Assembly: GCF_947493765.1 (NCBI RefSeq)
Contig: NZ_CANLSZ010000005.1
Location: 62,001-126,000, forward strand
Reading direction: 5' to 3'
Length of the DNA: 64,000 nt
From: an uncultured Arthrobacter sp.
GTDB lineage: Bacteria > Actinomycetota > Actinomycetes > Actinomycetales > Micrococcaceae
Under the pieces are notes generated by a model that saw only the letters and a program-made list of their open reading frames with translations, had not been told where the DNA came from and ran no database searches. Below, in pieces: positions 48,556 through 58,407 of the stretch. Each line of letters begins with the position of its first letter. Positions within the stretch are counted from its first letter, which is position 1. Made by a program: the position numbers and the translations under genes.

Positions 48556-50112
48556 ATGATTGCCGCTCCAGAGACAGCGAAACTCCTGGTCTTCGCCCTC
48601 CCCGACCTCGGGGAGGGCCTCACCGAGGCGGAGCTGGTGACCTGGCTCGTCGCCGAGGGCGACGCCGTCGCCGTCGACCAGCCGATCGCGGAGGTGGAGA
48701 CCGCCAAGTCCGTGGTGGAGGTGCCCTCGCCCTTCGAGGGGACCGTCGCCGTCCTGCACGGCAGGCCCGGGCAGGTGCTCGACGTCGGCGCACCGTTCCT
48801 GTCCGTCCGTCCCGAGGGGACGGCGGCGTCCAGTGATCCGGAGGAGACGACCGCCGCCGGCGATCCCGCCCTCCTCACAGCCGCAGCCGCCGTGCGCGAG
48901 GAGGCCGGGGTGCCTGCTGCCGCGACGCAGGACAACGATGAACCACCCGTGGCCGCAGAGGGCTCGGGCAACGTGCTGATCGGGTACGGCACCCCCGGCG
49001 GCCTGACCGGGGGGCGCACGCGCCCGCGGAGGGTCGCCGCCAAGCCTGCCGGGACCGCCGAGCCTGCCCGCCCGGCTGACGGTTCTACACCCGCAGCCGC
49101 AACGCCCGCCGCCCCATCGGCTCCTACGCCGGCCGACCTGCCGTCGTCCCACGTCACATCGACTTCCGCAGGACAGGGCGCGAGAGCTCCACTCTGCATC
49201 TCCCCGCTGGTCCGCAGACTCGCCCGTGAGAACGGTCTGAGGCTCACCGAGCTGACCGGTTCGGGGGAGCAGGGCTTGATCCTGCGGCGCGATGTGATGG
49301 CGGCGATCTCAGGGAGCGCGGCACTACCCGTCACGGCCGCCGGAGCACCGGAGGAGGCACAGGACAGTGTCGACGCCGAGCCGGTCGCGGATTCCCGATC
49401 CGGTCTGGAAGTGCTGGAGCGCACACCGCTGCGCGGCGTCCGCCGGACCATCGCCGACGCCATGACGCGCAGCCGGCGGGAGATCCCCGAGGCGACCGTC
49501 TGGGTGGACGTGGACGTCTCGGCCCTGATGGAGCTGCGCGAGGGCATGAAGCGCCGCACCCCCGACGCCGTGCCGGGCATCCTGGCGTTCGTGGCGCGCT
49601 TCGTCGTCGCCGGCCTGGCCCGCTACCCGGAGCTGAACAGCCGGATCTCCACAGCCGACGACGGCACGCAGGAACTCGTGCGTGTGGACGGCGTGAACCT
49701 CGGCATCGCCGCACAGACCGACCGCGGGCTCGTGGTGCCCAGTGTCCGACGTGCGGACACCATGTCGGCTCGCGAGCTCGACGCCGAGATCCGTCGTCTC
49801 GCCGCTCTCGCGCGCGAGGGCAGGGCGACGCCGACGGAGCTGTCCTCCGGCACGTTCACCCTCAACAACTACGGCGTCTTCGGAGTCGACGGCAGCGCGG
49901 CGATCATCAACTATCCGGAGTCCGCGATCCTCGGCATGGGCCGGATCATGGACCGGCCCTGGGTGGTGGACGGTCAGCTCGCGGTCCGGAAGATCACCGA
50001 ACTGACGCTCGCCTTCGATCACCGCGTCTGCGACGGCGGCACCGCCGGTGGCTTCCTGCGCTTCGTCGCGGATGCGATGGAGAACCCGGGCGGGCTGCTC
50101 GCCGACCTGTAG
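48556..50112 (+). CDS. bkdC: Dihydrolipoamide acyltransferase E2 of the bkd complex
   Basis: The 518-residue core subunit has one N-terminal lipoyl domain with the lipoyl-Lys in VETAKSVVEVPSPFEG (about residue 50). A long Ala/Pro/Thr-rich linker and a peripheral-subunit-binding domain follow (ISPLVRRLARENGLRLTELTGSG, about 215-250). The C-terminal acyltransferase domain has FTLNNYGVFGVDGSAAIINYPE and the catalytic DHRVCDGGTAGGFLRF. It starts one base after bkdB. No E3 (lipoamide dehydrogenase) gene is adjacent, so E3 must come from elsewhere in the genome. Confidence 0.93.
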   Translation: MIAAPETAKLLVFALPDLGEGLTEAELVTWLVAEGDAVAVDQPIAEVETAKSVVEVPSPFEGTVAVLHGRPGQVLDVGAPFLSVRPEGTAASSDPEETTAAGDPALLTAAAAVREEAGVPAAATQDNDEPPVAAEGSGNVLIGYGTPGGLTGGRTRPRRVAAKPAGTAEPARPADGSTPAAATPAAPSAPTPADLPSSHVTSTSAGQGARAPLCISPLVRRLARENGLRLTELTGSGEQGLILRRDVMAAISGSAALPVTAAGAPEEAQDSVDAEPVADSRSGLEVLERTPLRGVRRTIADAMTRSRREIPEATVWVDVDVSALMELREGMKRRTPDAVPGILAFVARFVVAGLARYPELNSRISTADDGTQELVRVDGVNLGIAAQTDRGLVVPSVRRADTMSARELDAEIRRLAALAREGRATPTELSSGTFTLNNYGVFGVDGSAAIINYPESAILGMGRIMDRPWVVDGQLAVRKITELTLAFDHRVCDGGTAGGFLRFVADAMENPGGLLADL

Positions 50113-50160
50113 GACCGCGACGGTGCTCACCCCTGCACTAGGACGATCCTCACTCCCGCG

Positions 50161-51369
50161 CTATGACGCAACGAACTCGCGGAGCGCGTCCACGAGACGG
50201 TCCGCGTCGTCGTCGTCGGTGTAGGGCGCGACGCCGATCCGCAGGGCGGCCGTGTCCTCGAGCTCGAGGCGACGGAAGGCTTCGTAGGCGTAGAACGAGC
50301 CGGCCGGCGCGAGGATGTTCCGATCCACCAGGAACCGGTAGGCGTCCGTGGAGGACCGGCCCGGGAAGGTCACCAGCAGTGTCGGCGTCCGATCCTGGGC
50401 CTTCGAGTGCAGCGTGACGGCGTTCCCGAGGTCGGTCAGCCCTGTCTCGATGCGGGAGCGCATGGCGAGCTCGTGCTCCTCGACCACGTGTGCGGAGGCG
50501 AGAAGACGCGTACGGCGGTCGGTGGCGGCACCGGGCGCGATCGCCGCGAGGAAATCCACGGCCGCCGTAGCTCCGGCCATGATCTCGTACGGGAGGGTGC
50601 CGAACTCGAACCGCTCGGGCACCTCGTTCGTGGACGGCAGCAGCTTGTCCGGCTGCAGTGACTCCAGCAGTTCCGGGTCGGCCACGAGGACACCGCAGTG
50701 GGGCCCGAGGAACTTGTAGGGCGAACAGGCGAAGAAGTCCGCTCCCAGCGCCGTCACATCCACGGCCGCATGGGCGGTGTAGTGCACCCCGTCCACGTAG
50801 ACCAGGGCGCCGACCGCGTGTGCGGCATCGGCGATGCGGCGCACCGGCGGTTTGGTGCCGAGCAGGTTCGACGCGGCGGTGATGGCCACCAGCTTAGTGC
50901 GCTCGGTGATCGCGGCTGCGACGGACGCGTCGTCGATCTCCGTGGTGTCCGGGTCGAACTCGATCCAGCGCACCGTGGCGCCGACCGATGCGGCTGCTTG
51001 CACCCACGGGCGGATGTTGGAGTCGTGGTCCAGGCGGGAGACGACGACCTCGTCCCCTGGCCGCCAGGTCCTGGCCAGATGGCGGGAGAAGTCGTAGGTG
51101 AGCTGGGTCGCGCTCCGCCCGTAGACGACACCCCGAGGATGCGCCCCGAGCAGGTCGGCCATCGCTGCCCGGAATTCGCCGACCGCTACTTCGGCGTTGG
51201 TTTCCGATCGCGTACCGGAGCCGCGGATGGACAGCGGCCTGGTGAGGGTATCGGCTATCGCGGCTCCCACCACGGTGGGGGTCTGTGTTCCACCGGGGCC
51301 GTCGAAGTGTGCGGTGCCGGTGAGCAGGGCGGGGAAGTGAGCGCGGAGGGCCGCGATGTCCAGGGTCAT
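50161..51369 (-). CDS. Cysteine-desulfurase-like PLP enzyme (class V aminotransferase fold)
   Basis: The 402-residue fold-type I PLP protein has the cofactor Lys in ACSPYKFLGPHCGVLVADP near residue 220. An Asp-His segment (YVDGVHYTAHAAVD) stacks on PLP. The start IAALRAHFPAL and the FDGPGGTQTP motif match the cysteine-desulfurase-like group (TIGR01976 type), distinct from the IscS and SufS housekeeping enzymes. Its substrate is unknown. It converges with the bkd operon and is monocistronic; AGAAGG precedes the ATG. Confidence 0.82.
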   Translation of the reverse strand: MTLDIAALRAHFPALLTGTAHFDGPGGTQTPTVVGAAIADTLTRPLSIRGSGTRSETNAEVAVGEFRAAMADLLGAHPRGVVYGRSATQLTYDFSRHLARTWRPGDEVVVSRLDHDSNIRPWVQAAASVGATVRWIEFDPDTTEIDDASVAAAITERTKLVAITAASNLLGTKPPVRRIADAAHAVGALVYVDGVHYTAHAAVDVTALGADFFACSPYKFLGPHCGVLVADPELLESLQPDKLLPSTNEVPERFEFGTLPYEIMAGATAAVDFLAAIAPGAATDRRTRLLASAHVVEEHELAMRSRIETGLTDLGNAVTLHSKAQDRTPTLLVTFPGRSSTDAYRFLVDRNILAPAGSFYAYEAFRRLELEDTAALRIGVAPYTDDDDADRLVDALREFVAS

Positions 51370-51468
51370 CCCGTTACCTTCTCAGGTGAAGGTCGATGCG
51401 GAAAGGGGCGCGGACGCGAGTCGTCATGGATCATCGCGAGAGACCCGCATCCTGTAGCAGCGCCAGGA

Positions 51469-53700
51469 TCACGAATGAGCCAACGGAAGCCGTTCTCGTG
51501 GCTGGTCACGGCTTTTCCGGGCAGAGGACTGTCGGGATTCGAGGATGGCGTGGTCCGCGAGCTCGTGGCGTAGGGCGGGTACCAGTTTGGTTTGGAACTG
51601 CGGCGTCATGTGGACGAGATCCCGCATCACGGGAGTGTTCCCGATGAAGCTCGGGCACCAATTCTCTGTGCAGAACCAGGGCTCCGGACTCACGTAGATA
51701 GCACCGAGTTCTGCGGCGAGTTCCTGTTCGGCGGTCGCGAAGGTGTGCCACCGCGGATCGATCTGTCCGGCGCAGAAGGATGGGTCGGCGATCTTCGAAT
51801 AGCACGTCTGGATATCGGTGGTGAGGGGTGGGGGCGAGAGGAACACGACGGCGCCCACGGAATCCTTGAAGCGGGAGACGATTTCCTGTGTGCTGTCCTT
51901 CCACTCCTCCGGGGTCATCGGCTCGTCCCGGCCCGCGGGGATGCGCGGCTCGTACGTGTTGGAGATGATCACCACCTCTGGTCGGAGCCTGGTGATGGCC
52001 TCCACAGCTTGCGCTTTCCGCCCTTCGCACGCTGCCACGAGCCTCGGGGAAGGATTCTTCACGAGGGTATCCGTGAAGGTACAGCCGGACGACGCGAGGC
52101 TGGTGACCGACCAGCCATCCGCGGATCCGAACACGTCTCGCGCTGTCGACGTCCAGGACATTGCGATCGAGTCGCCGACAACCACGGCGCGCCGGGCGGC
52201 ATCGGGGTCACCCCACGTGCACTTGCTGATATCCAAGCGTCCGGTACCGCCGCAGGCGCTGATCTCTCCGGCAGTCAACGGTCCGTTCATCGCCTCGTCC
52301 ATACTGGGCTCCAGCTGCGGCCAGTCCTCCTTCTCGAGCGCACTGCGGATCTGCTTCTGCAGAATGGCCGTCTCGTCCGACACTCCGGGCACGTCGAAGC
52401 CGGTCAGTTCGATGGCCCGGGCGTGCTCTGGTACGAGGGGCACCGCTACTGTCACCAGGACGGCCGTGAGGCCTGCAGCTATGGCGGCCCGCTGGAAACC
52501 GGCCCCCCGTGCCGTCTCGTGAGCTGCATTCCCGTCCGGCGTCGTCGTTCCGGGGGCCCCTACTTCCTGCCCGGAGAGCCACGAGGATCTACGGACAGGG
52601 TCCTCGATGAGGTGGTAGGAGAACACCGCGAGGAGGATCATCGCTGCAGCGCAGCCCAGGTAGAACAGGGGGCCCCGGCCGAGGAACACGGCGCCGCCGA
52701 GGATGATCACCGGGAAGTGCCAGAGGTACAGCGAGTAGGAGATGTTGCCGAGGTATCCGCTCACGGGATTGGTGAGTGGCAGCAGGAACCGGTGTCTGTC
52801 CGTACCGGTGCCAGCCATGATCACGAGGACCGTACCGAGGACAGGGAGAAGTGCCCACGGTGCTGGGAAGGCCGAGGACGAGTCGACGAGGAACAGCCCG
52901 GCCATCATCAGGCCGATGCCCAGCCAGGCCAGCAGCGGACGCACCCTCGCAGCGAGTCGGCTGCACAGCGGTGTCGCGCAGGCCAGAGCCGTACCGGCAC
53001 CGATCTCCCAGCCGCGGGAGAACGTGGAGAAGTAGGCCTGGGTTGGTGAGGTCTGCGTTTCCCGGAAGGCCCAGGCAAAGGATGCTGCGGAGATCAGTCC
53101 GATGATGAGTCCTGCGCAGAGCCGGGCTCGCGCGGGGCCCCCGTTCGGGTGCTTCGCCACCAACGTCAGTACCAGGAGCATCACGGCGGGCCACACGAAG
53201 TAGAACTGCTCCTCGACGGACAGGGACCAGAAGTGCTGCAGGGGTGAGACCGGCACATTCGCCCGGAAGTAGTCGGTGCCAATGGCTGCGAAGCGCCGGT
53301 TGGCGTAGAACAGCGCCGCTGCCACGCCGTCCTGCGCCGTCCCGTGGAAGCGGGAGGGCCTGAAGATCGCGTAGGCCCCGAGGAGGGTCACTACGATCAC
53401 GACGAGCGACGCCGGAATGATGCGCTTGATGCGCCGCCGGTAGAAGTTGCCGAAGGAGATGCGTCCGGACTTCTCGTACTCCCGGAGAAGGAGCCCCGTG
53501 ATGAGGAAGCCCGAGATGACGAAGAAGATGTCCACGCCGATGAAGCCGCCGCTCGGCCAGCCGATCAGATGATCCAGTACCACCACCACGACCGCCAGGG
53601 CGCGGAGGCCCTGGATGTCCGGCCGAACGCGTGTACTCCCGGACGCAGCCTTTCGCCTGGTCCCCGCGTGAGCGGGATCGGAGGGGGGCGAGGGGTGCAT
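51469..53700 (-). CDS. Acyltransferase-3 / SGNH fusion (OafA-like cell-surface O-acyltransferase)
   Basis: The 743-residue protein has an N-terminal acyltransferase-3 membrane domain with about 10 helices (RPDIQGLRALAVVVVVLDHL, VDIFFVISGFLITGLLL, LSVEEQFYFVWP). A C-terminal extracytoplasmic SGNH hydrolase-like domain follows, with VVVGDSIAMSW, the block-III-like IISNTYEPRI, and a late His (LVHMTPQF). Such fusions O-acetylate surface polysaccharides or antibiotics. ATG 53700 has GAAGG 5-6 nt upstream; the longer open frame to 53865 reads into the promoter region and is not favoured. No polysaccharide genes are adjacent. Confidence 0.88.
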   Translation of the reverse strand: MHPSPPSDPAHAGTRRKAASGSTRVRPDIQGLRALAVVVVVLDHLIGWPSGGFIGVDIFFVISGFLITGLLLREYEKSGRISFGNFYRRRIKRIIPASLVVIVVTLLGAYAIFRPSRFHGTAQDGVAAALFYANRRFAAIGTDYFRANVPVSPLQHFWSLSVEEQFYFVWPAVMLLVLTLVAKHPNGGPARARLCAGLIIGLISAASFAWAFRETQTSPTQAYFSTFSRGWEIGAGTALACATPLCSRLAARVRPLLAWLGIGLMMAGLFLVDSSSAFPAPWALLPVLGTVLVIMAGTGTDRHRFLLPLTNPVSGYLGNISYSLYLWHFPVIILGGAVFLGRGPLFYLGCAAAMILLAVFSYHLIEDPVRRSSWLSGQEVGAPGTTTPDGNAAHETARGAGFQRAAIAAGLTAVLVTVAVPLVPEHARAIELTGFDVPGVSDETAILQKQIRSALEKEDWPQLEPSMDEAMNGPLTAGEISACGGTGRLDISKCTWGDPDAARRAVVVGDSIAMSWTSTARDVFGSADGWSVTSLASSGCTFTDTLVKNPSPRLVAACEGRKAQAVEAITRLRPEVVIISNTYEPRIPAGRDEPMTPEEWKDSTQEIVSRFKDSVGAVVFLSPPPLTTDIQTCYSKIADPSFCAGQIDPRWHTFATAEQELAAELGAIYVSPEPWFCTENWCPSFIGNTPVMRDLVHMTPQFQTKLVPALRHELADHAILESRQSSARKSRDQPRERLPLAHS

Positions 53701-53895
53701 GGGAGCCTTCAGGTAGCGTGCGGACGGGGTCCCCTCAACGACTGTACGACACGCTGGCGCGAGGGCGTTGTGAGAATCGACAGCGGGACGGTCCGTCACG
53801 TATCCGTGCAGCAGACCCATCGATCTGAAGCTCCGAGCAGCCGTGTTGCTTCCTACCTTGATCATCGGCCTACGGACGCTGACTCACCGCAGCAC

Positions 53896-53908
53896 TAGTG
53901 TGGTCTGC
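53896..53908 (+). promoter_or_regulatory. -10 box of a leaderless small gene
   Basis: TAGTGT at 53896-53901 ends 7 nt before ATG 53909; no ribosome-binding site is visible. Confidence 0.45.
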
Positions 53909-54109
53909 ATGCCGAAAAATACGTGGTTGGCGGCCATCGCACTGCTTCTCATCCACGCCGTCGGTGGCTTCGCCTTCTTCCTGTTCTCCCTTCCCGAGCG
54001 GTCTGAATGGGCTGCGATGACCACCGGAATCATCTGCAGCACCGTCGCAGCCCTTCTAGTGATCAACTACAGGAGAACCTACGGACCGGGATCGGCCCCA
54101 CAACCGTGA
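53909..54109 (+). CDS. Small two-helix membrane protein, function unknown
   Basis: The 66-residue product has two hydrophobic stretches (WLAAIALLLIHAVGGFAFFLF and AAMTTGIICSTVAALLVINY) and a charged tail. It matches no family I recognise. ATG 53909 is chosen because TAGTGT lies 7 nt upstream; the longer frame from 53843 reads into the promoter. Base use is less GC-rich than its neighbours. The gene is divergent from the acyltransferase gene. Confidence 0.55.
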   Translation: MPKNTWLAAIALLLIHAVGGFAFFLFSLPERSEWAAMTTGIICSTVAALLVINYRRTYGPGSAPQP

Positions 54110-54246
54110 ACTGAAGCAGCGTTGAGCTCGGTACTCACGAGGCTGTTCCACAACCCGATCGGCATCTGAGACTTCTTCTCGAGCCGTTCCGCTCGTCCCC
54201 GTTCGTCATGTTCGGCGCGCCCGCACTGCGGCTCGACTCCTCTGAC

Positions 54247-54258
54247 TAGGTTGGTCGG
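54247..54258 (+). promoter_or_regulatory. -10 box of a leaderless gene
   Basis: TAGGTT at 54247-54252 ends 6 nt before ATG 54259, which has no ribosome-binding site. Confidence 0.5.
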
Positions 54259-54759
54259 ATGGGACACGACAGCCGGACGGAACCACCTGTGGCGGCCGGA
54301 GAGCGGGAGACACTGACGGGCTTTCTGGACTACTTCCGGGCAACGGTAGTGATGAAGGCCAGTGGCCTCAGCGATACCGACGGCATCAGGCGGCTCCTAC
54401 CTTCGCTGACGACGGTGTCAGGATTGGTACAACACCTGACAGAGGTTGAACGGTTCTGGTTCCAGGACCGGATCGACGGGCAGCAGGACGTACCAACCCG
54501 GTGGTCGCCGGAGGATCCCGACGGCGAATTCCGGGTGGGCGAGGAGGACAGCCTGGTGAGCATCATCGAGGACTACGAGGCTGCCTGCCACCAGTCCCGC
54601 GACGTGCTCGAGCGGTATGGGCTGGAGGATCGCTGCCGCGCTGGCGACGGCGGACAGAGCGTGCGGTGGGTACTGGTGCACATGATCGAGGAAACGGGTA
54701 GGCACTGCGGTCATCTGGATATTCTGCGCGAGCTGCTGGACGGATCTACCGGGGATTAG
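54259..54759 (+). CDS. DinB-like / DUF664 protein
   Basis: The 166-residue helical protein has three widely spaced histidines typical of the DinB-DUF664 metal site: VQHLTEVERFWFQ, then VLVHMIEETGRHCGHLDILREL. This four-helix family, first known as mini-circle proteins in Streptomyces, includes thiol-dependent S-transferases using mycothiol or bacillithiol. Here the substrate is unknown. ATG 54259 follows TAGGTT by 6 nt, suggesting a leaderless transcript. Confidence 0.8.
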   Translation: MGHDSRTEPPVAAGERETLTGFLDYFRATVVMKASGLSDTDGIRRLLPSLTTVSGLVQHLTEVERFWFQDRIDGQQDVPTRWSPEDPDGEFRVGEEDSLVSIIEDYEAACHQSRDVLERYGLEDRCRAGDGGQSVRWVLVHMIEETGRHCGHLDILRELLDGSTGD

Positions 54760-55036
54760 GCCCAGAATCACGGGGCGCACCCGCAACACTCAGGCCGCGT
54801 CGGGCAGCCGAGGCACAAGAATGCCCCTACGGGACTTCGGTTGCTCGGCGACCGAGAGCGACTCTCCCACGGGTGGACTGGACCGCCCTCGCCCCGTGCC
54901 ATGGAGCCGGGACCGTCCATGGGCCGGCCCAGCCGGCTCACGATCATTGCAGCCCATCCCGGGACGTAGCCCTCCGCCTGGTCAGCCTGGGCAGGGCAGG
55001 GCAGGCAGAGGACCGAATGACCGTAGGGTGGTGACG

Positions 55037-57565
55037 GTGAGTGAACTGATCAACGCCCCCGCCGAGACGAGCAGTACACGGGAGGGCTTCGTCCGCGTGC
55101 GCGGCGCGAGCGAGAACAACCTCCGCGCGGTCGACGTCGACTGCCCCCGCGACGCCGTCGTCGCCTTCACCGGCGTCTCCGGGTCCGGGAAGTCGTCGCT
55201 CGCGTTCGGGACCATCTTCGCCGAGGCCCAGCGCCGCTATCTCGAGTCGGTCGCACCCTATGCGCGGCGCCTCATCCAGCAGGGCAACACCCCGCACGTC
55301 GGGTCGATCACCGGGCTCCCGCCCGCCGTCGCCCTGCAGCAGCGCCGCGGAACCCCGAGTGCGCGCTCCACGGTGGGGACGCTGACCACGCTCTCCAACT
55401 CACTGCGGATGCTCTACTCCCGCGCCGGAACCTATCCCGAAGGAGTCGACGGCAGGCTGGACTCCGATGCGTTCTCGCCCAATACCGCTGCCGGAGCCTG
55501 CCCCCGCTGCCACGGCCTCGGGATAGCCCGGGACGTCACGGAGCAGACCCTCGTCCCCGACCCCTCACTGAGCATCACCGAGGGCGCCATCGCCGCGTGG
55601 CCCGGTGCCTGGCAGGGCAAGAACCTCCGGGACATCGTCCGCGAGCTCGGCTACGACATCGACATCCCCTGGCGTGACCTCCCCGAGGAGGCGCGCTCGT
55701 GGCTGCTGTTCACCGACGAGCAGCCCGTGGTCGACGTCACTCCGCAGCGGGACCGGATCGCCAAACCCTACAAGGGGCGGTTCTGGAGCGCGAAGAGCTA
55801 CGTCATGCACACCCTGCACGACTCGAAGAGCCAGCAGATGCGGGATCGCGTGCTGCCGTTCATGGAATCGGGCCCCTGCACCCTGTGCGGAGGGACCGGA
55901 CTGCGCGCCGAGGCCCTCGCCGTGACGTTCGCGGGACTGCCCATCTCGGAAGCGAACGCCCTGCCGCTCGCGGAGCTGGCGGCGCACCTCGCGCCGGCCG
56001 CCGCCGTCGAACACCCGACCGCCGCACACCGCTCGTCCAGCTCGGGGGAGCGGACGGAGGTCTCCGTGACCATCAGCCGGGACCTGATCCAGCGGCTCGA
56101 GGTGCTGGTGGACCTGGGACTGGGCTACCTGAGCCTCGACCGGGCCACGCCCACACTCTCCCCGGGCGAGATGCAGCGCCTGCGCATCGCGACCCAGCTG
56201 CGCTCCGGTCTGTTCGGCGTGATCTACGTGCTCGACGAGCCCTCCGCCGGTCTGCATCCCGCCGACGTGGAACCGCTCCTGGGCGTCCTGGAGGCACTGA
56301 AGGACGCCGGCAACACCGTCTTCGTGGTGGAGCACAACATGGACGTGGTGCGGCGGGCCGAGTGGATCGTCGACGTCGGGCCGCTCGCGGGCCAGGGCGG
56401 CGGCACCATCGTCTACAGCGGGCCCGTCGAGGGGCTGAGGGATGTGCCCGAATCCCTGACGGCGCCCTTCCTGGCGCCGACCACGGCCCCGGACACCGCC
56501 GAACCCCGCGAGCCCTCGGGCTGGCTGCACCTCGAAGGCATCCACCGCCACAATCTCGTGGGGCTCGACGCCGACATCCCCGTGGGTGTCCTCACCGCCG
56601 TCACCGGGGTGTCCGGCTCCGGCAAGTCCACCCTCGTCAGCACCGTCCTCGCCGAGGGCGTGGGGCGGCACGTCCGCAACGACACCCCGGCGGACACCGA
56701 GCCCGACGAGGACGCGGTGACCGGCGCGGTGGTCGCCGGGATCAGGGGCCTCGAGCACATCGACCGCCTCGTCAGCGTGGACCAGAAGCCCATCGGCCGG
56801 ACGCCCCGCTCCAACCTGGCCACGTACACGGGACTCTTCGACGCCGTCCGGAAAGCTTTCGCGGCCACCCCGGACGCGCGCGCGAAGGGCTTCGGCATGG
56901 GCCGTTTCTCCTTCAATGTCCCGGGCGGGCGGTGCGAGACCTGCCAGGGCGAGGGCTTCGTCTCGGTGGAGCTCCTGTTCCTGCCCGGCAGCTACGGCCC
57001 CTGCCCCACCTGCCACGGCGCGCGCTACAACGACGAGACACTGACGGTCACCCTGCGCGGGCGAACCATCGCCGACGTGCTCGGCATGATGGTCGACGAC
57101 GCCGAGGTCTTCCTGGCCGACATCCCCGCAGCGGCCCGGTCCCTGGAGACCCTCCGCGAGGTGGGGCTGGGCTATCTGCGTCTCGGCCAGCCGGCCACGG
57201 AGCTCTCCGGCGGGGAGGCCCAACGCATCAAGCTGGCCACCGAACTGCAGCGTGCCCGCAGGGGCCACACCCTGTATCTCCTGGACGAACCGACCACGGG
57301 CCTGCACCCGGCCGACGTCGTCCTGCTCCTCGCGCAGCTCCGGAAGCTCGTGGGGGCCGGGAACACCGTGGTGGTCGTGGAGCACACCATGGCCGTGGTG
57401 GCGGCAGCGGACTGGGTGATTGATCTGGGGCCCGGTGGAGGGTCGGCCGGCGGGACCATCGTGGCCAGCGGCACACCCCGGCAGATCGCCGACCTCGACC
57501 GCGGAACGAGCATCACGGCGCCCTACCTCGCCGAGTACCTCGACCAGCGCGTCCCCGCCGCCTGA
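55037..57565 (+). CDS. UvrA paralogue (UvrA2-like, lacking the UvrB-binding insert)
   Basis: This protein of about 842 residues has two ABC ATPase halves of UvrA. First half: Walker [14 protein letters not shown] (near residue 40) and the signature [18 protein letters not shown]. Second half: Walker [13 protein letters not shown], zinc cysteines [10 protein letters not shown] and [11 protein letters not shown], and the signature [15 protein letters not shown]. It is about 100 residues shorter than standard UvrA. After PRSTVGT-like [11 protein letters not shown] the chain reaches [10 protein letters not shown] quickly, so the UvrB-binding insert is missing. Such paralogues act in DNA-damage tolerance or drug resistance. 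GTG 55037 follows TAGGGT (55024-55029) by 7 nt; GTG 55028 and 55031 are alternatives. Confidence 0.9.
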   Translation: MSELINAPAETSSTREGFVRVRGASENNLRAVDVDCPRDAVVAFTGVSGSGKSSLAFGTIFAEAQRRYLESVAPYARRLIQQGNTPHVGSITGLPPAVALQQRRGTPSARSTVGTLTTLSNSLRMLYSRAGTYPEGVDGRLDSDAFSPNTAAGACPRCHGLGIARDVTEQTLVPDPSLSITEGAIAAWPGAWQGKNLRDIVRELGYDIDIPWRDLPEEARSWLLFTDEQPVVDVTPQRDRIAKPYKGRFWSAKSYVMHTLHDSKSQQMRDRVLPFMESGPCTLCGGTGLRAEALAVTFAGLPISEANALPLAELAAHLAPAAAVEHPTAAHRSSSSGERTEVSVTISRDLIQRLEVLVDLGLGYLSLDRATPTLSPGEMQRLRIATQLRSGLFGVIYVLDEPSAGLHPADVEPLLGVLEALKDAGNTVFVVEHNMDVVRRAEWIVDVGPLAGQGGGTIVYSGPVEGLRDVPESLTAPFLAPTTAPDTAEPREPSGWLHLEGIHRHNLVGLDADIPVGVLTAVTGVSGSGKSTLVSTVLAEGVGRHVRNDTPADTEPDEDAVTGAVVAGIRGLEHIDRLVSVDQKPIGRTPRSNLATYTGLFDAVRKAFAATPDARAKGFGMGRFSFNVPGGRCETCQGEGFVSVELLFLPGSYGPCPTCHGARYNDETLTVTLRGRTIADVLGMMVDDAEVFLADIPAAARSLETLREVGLGYLRLGQPATELSGGEAQRIKLATELQRARRGHTLYLLDEPTTGLHPADVVLLLAQLRKLVGAGNTVVVVEHTMAVVAAADWVIDLGPGGGSAGGTIVASGTPRQIADLDRGTSITAPYLAEYLDQRVPAA

Positions 57566-57696
57566 CCGGCCGCGTGACGCCGCGACGCGGTGACCCGGGC
57601 CCGTCGACGCGAGGGCGCGGTCTGGGGATGACCCGAGGTGTTGCACACGGCACGGGACCATTTGTTGCAGGGGCCGTTCGGCGGTCTACTGGGACC

Positions 57697-58371
57697 ATGA
57701 CATTTCGCGGTACCTGGCGGGGCCTCCAGCTCCTCGTCGGCCTGTTCCTGTACGGGTTCTCGCTCGCCATGATGATCAGGGCCACGCTCGGGGTCTCGCC
57801 GTGGGACGTCCTGGGCCAGGGTGGGGCACTGCAGACCGGCATCCCGTTCGGGTTCATGACCAACATCATCGGGGTGGTGGTGCTCATCCTCTGGATCCCG
57901 CTGCGGCAACGCCCGGGTATCGGGACCGTCCTCAATGTGCTGCTCGTGGGCCCCAGCGCCGAGGCCGGACTCGCACTCCTGGGCGAGCCGGATCAGCTGT
58001 GGGCCCGGATCCTGCTGTTCACCGGCGGACTGGTGCTGCTCGCGATCGCCAGCGGCCTCTACATCGGGGCGAGGCTGGGTCCCGGACCACGCGACGGGCT
58101 CATGACGGGCCTCCACGACCGCTTCGGGTTGCCCATCTGGTTCGTCCGTACGGCCATCGAGGGGACGGTCCTGCTGCTGGGCTGGTGGCTCGGTGGCTCC
58201 GTGGGTCTCGGCACAGTGGCCTTCGCCCTGCTCATCGGGCCGATGATCAACATCGCCCTCCCGGTGTTCCGCATCCCGGAGTCTCCTCGGAGGCCACTCG
58301 ACGACGACGACGTCATCGCGAGAGGCCCGGCCGCCGGCGGCGCAGCACCTGCGGGCGGGACCGCCGACTGA
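57697..58371 (+). CDS. YczE/YitT-like membrane protein
   Basis: The 224-residue product has about five to six hydrophobic segments and the YczE-type motif MIRATLGVSPWDVLGQGGAL near residues 26-45. Later segments include ARLGPGPRDGLMTGLHDRFGLPIWFVR, where GPGPRDGLM is characteristic. The function of the family is unknown; some members are linked to regulation of secondary metabolism or transport. It follows the UvrA-like gene after 131 bp with its own start, so co-transcription is uncertain. Confidence 0.82.
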   Translation: MTFRGTWRGLQLLVGLFLYGFSLAMMIRATLGVSPWDVLGQGGALQTGIPFGFMTNIIGVVVLILWIPLRQRPGIGTVLNVLLVGPSAEAGLALLGEPDQLWARILLFTGGLVLLAIASGLYIGARLGPGPRDGLMTGLHDRFGLPIWFVRTAIEGTVLLLGWWLGGSVGLGTVAFALLIGPMINIALPVFRIPESPRRPLDDDDVIARGPAAGGAAPAGGTAD

Positions 58372-58407
58372 GCGTCCTGCTGGGCACTGCTCACCGGCGA
58401 ACGAGGG

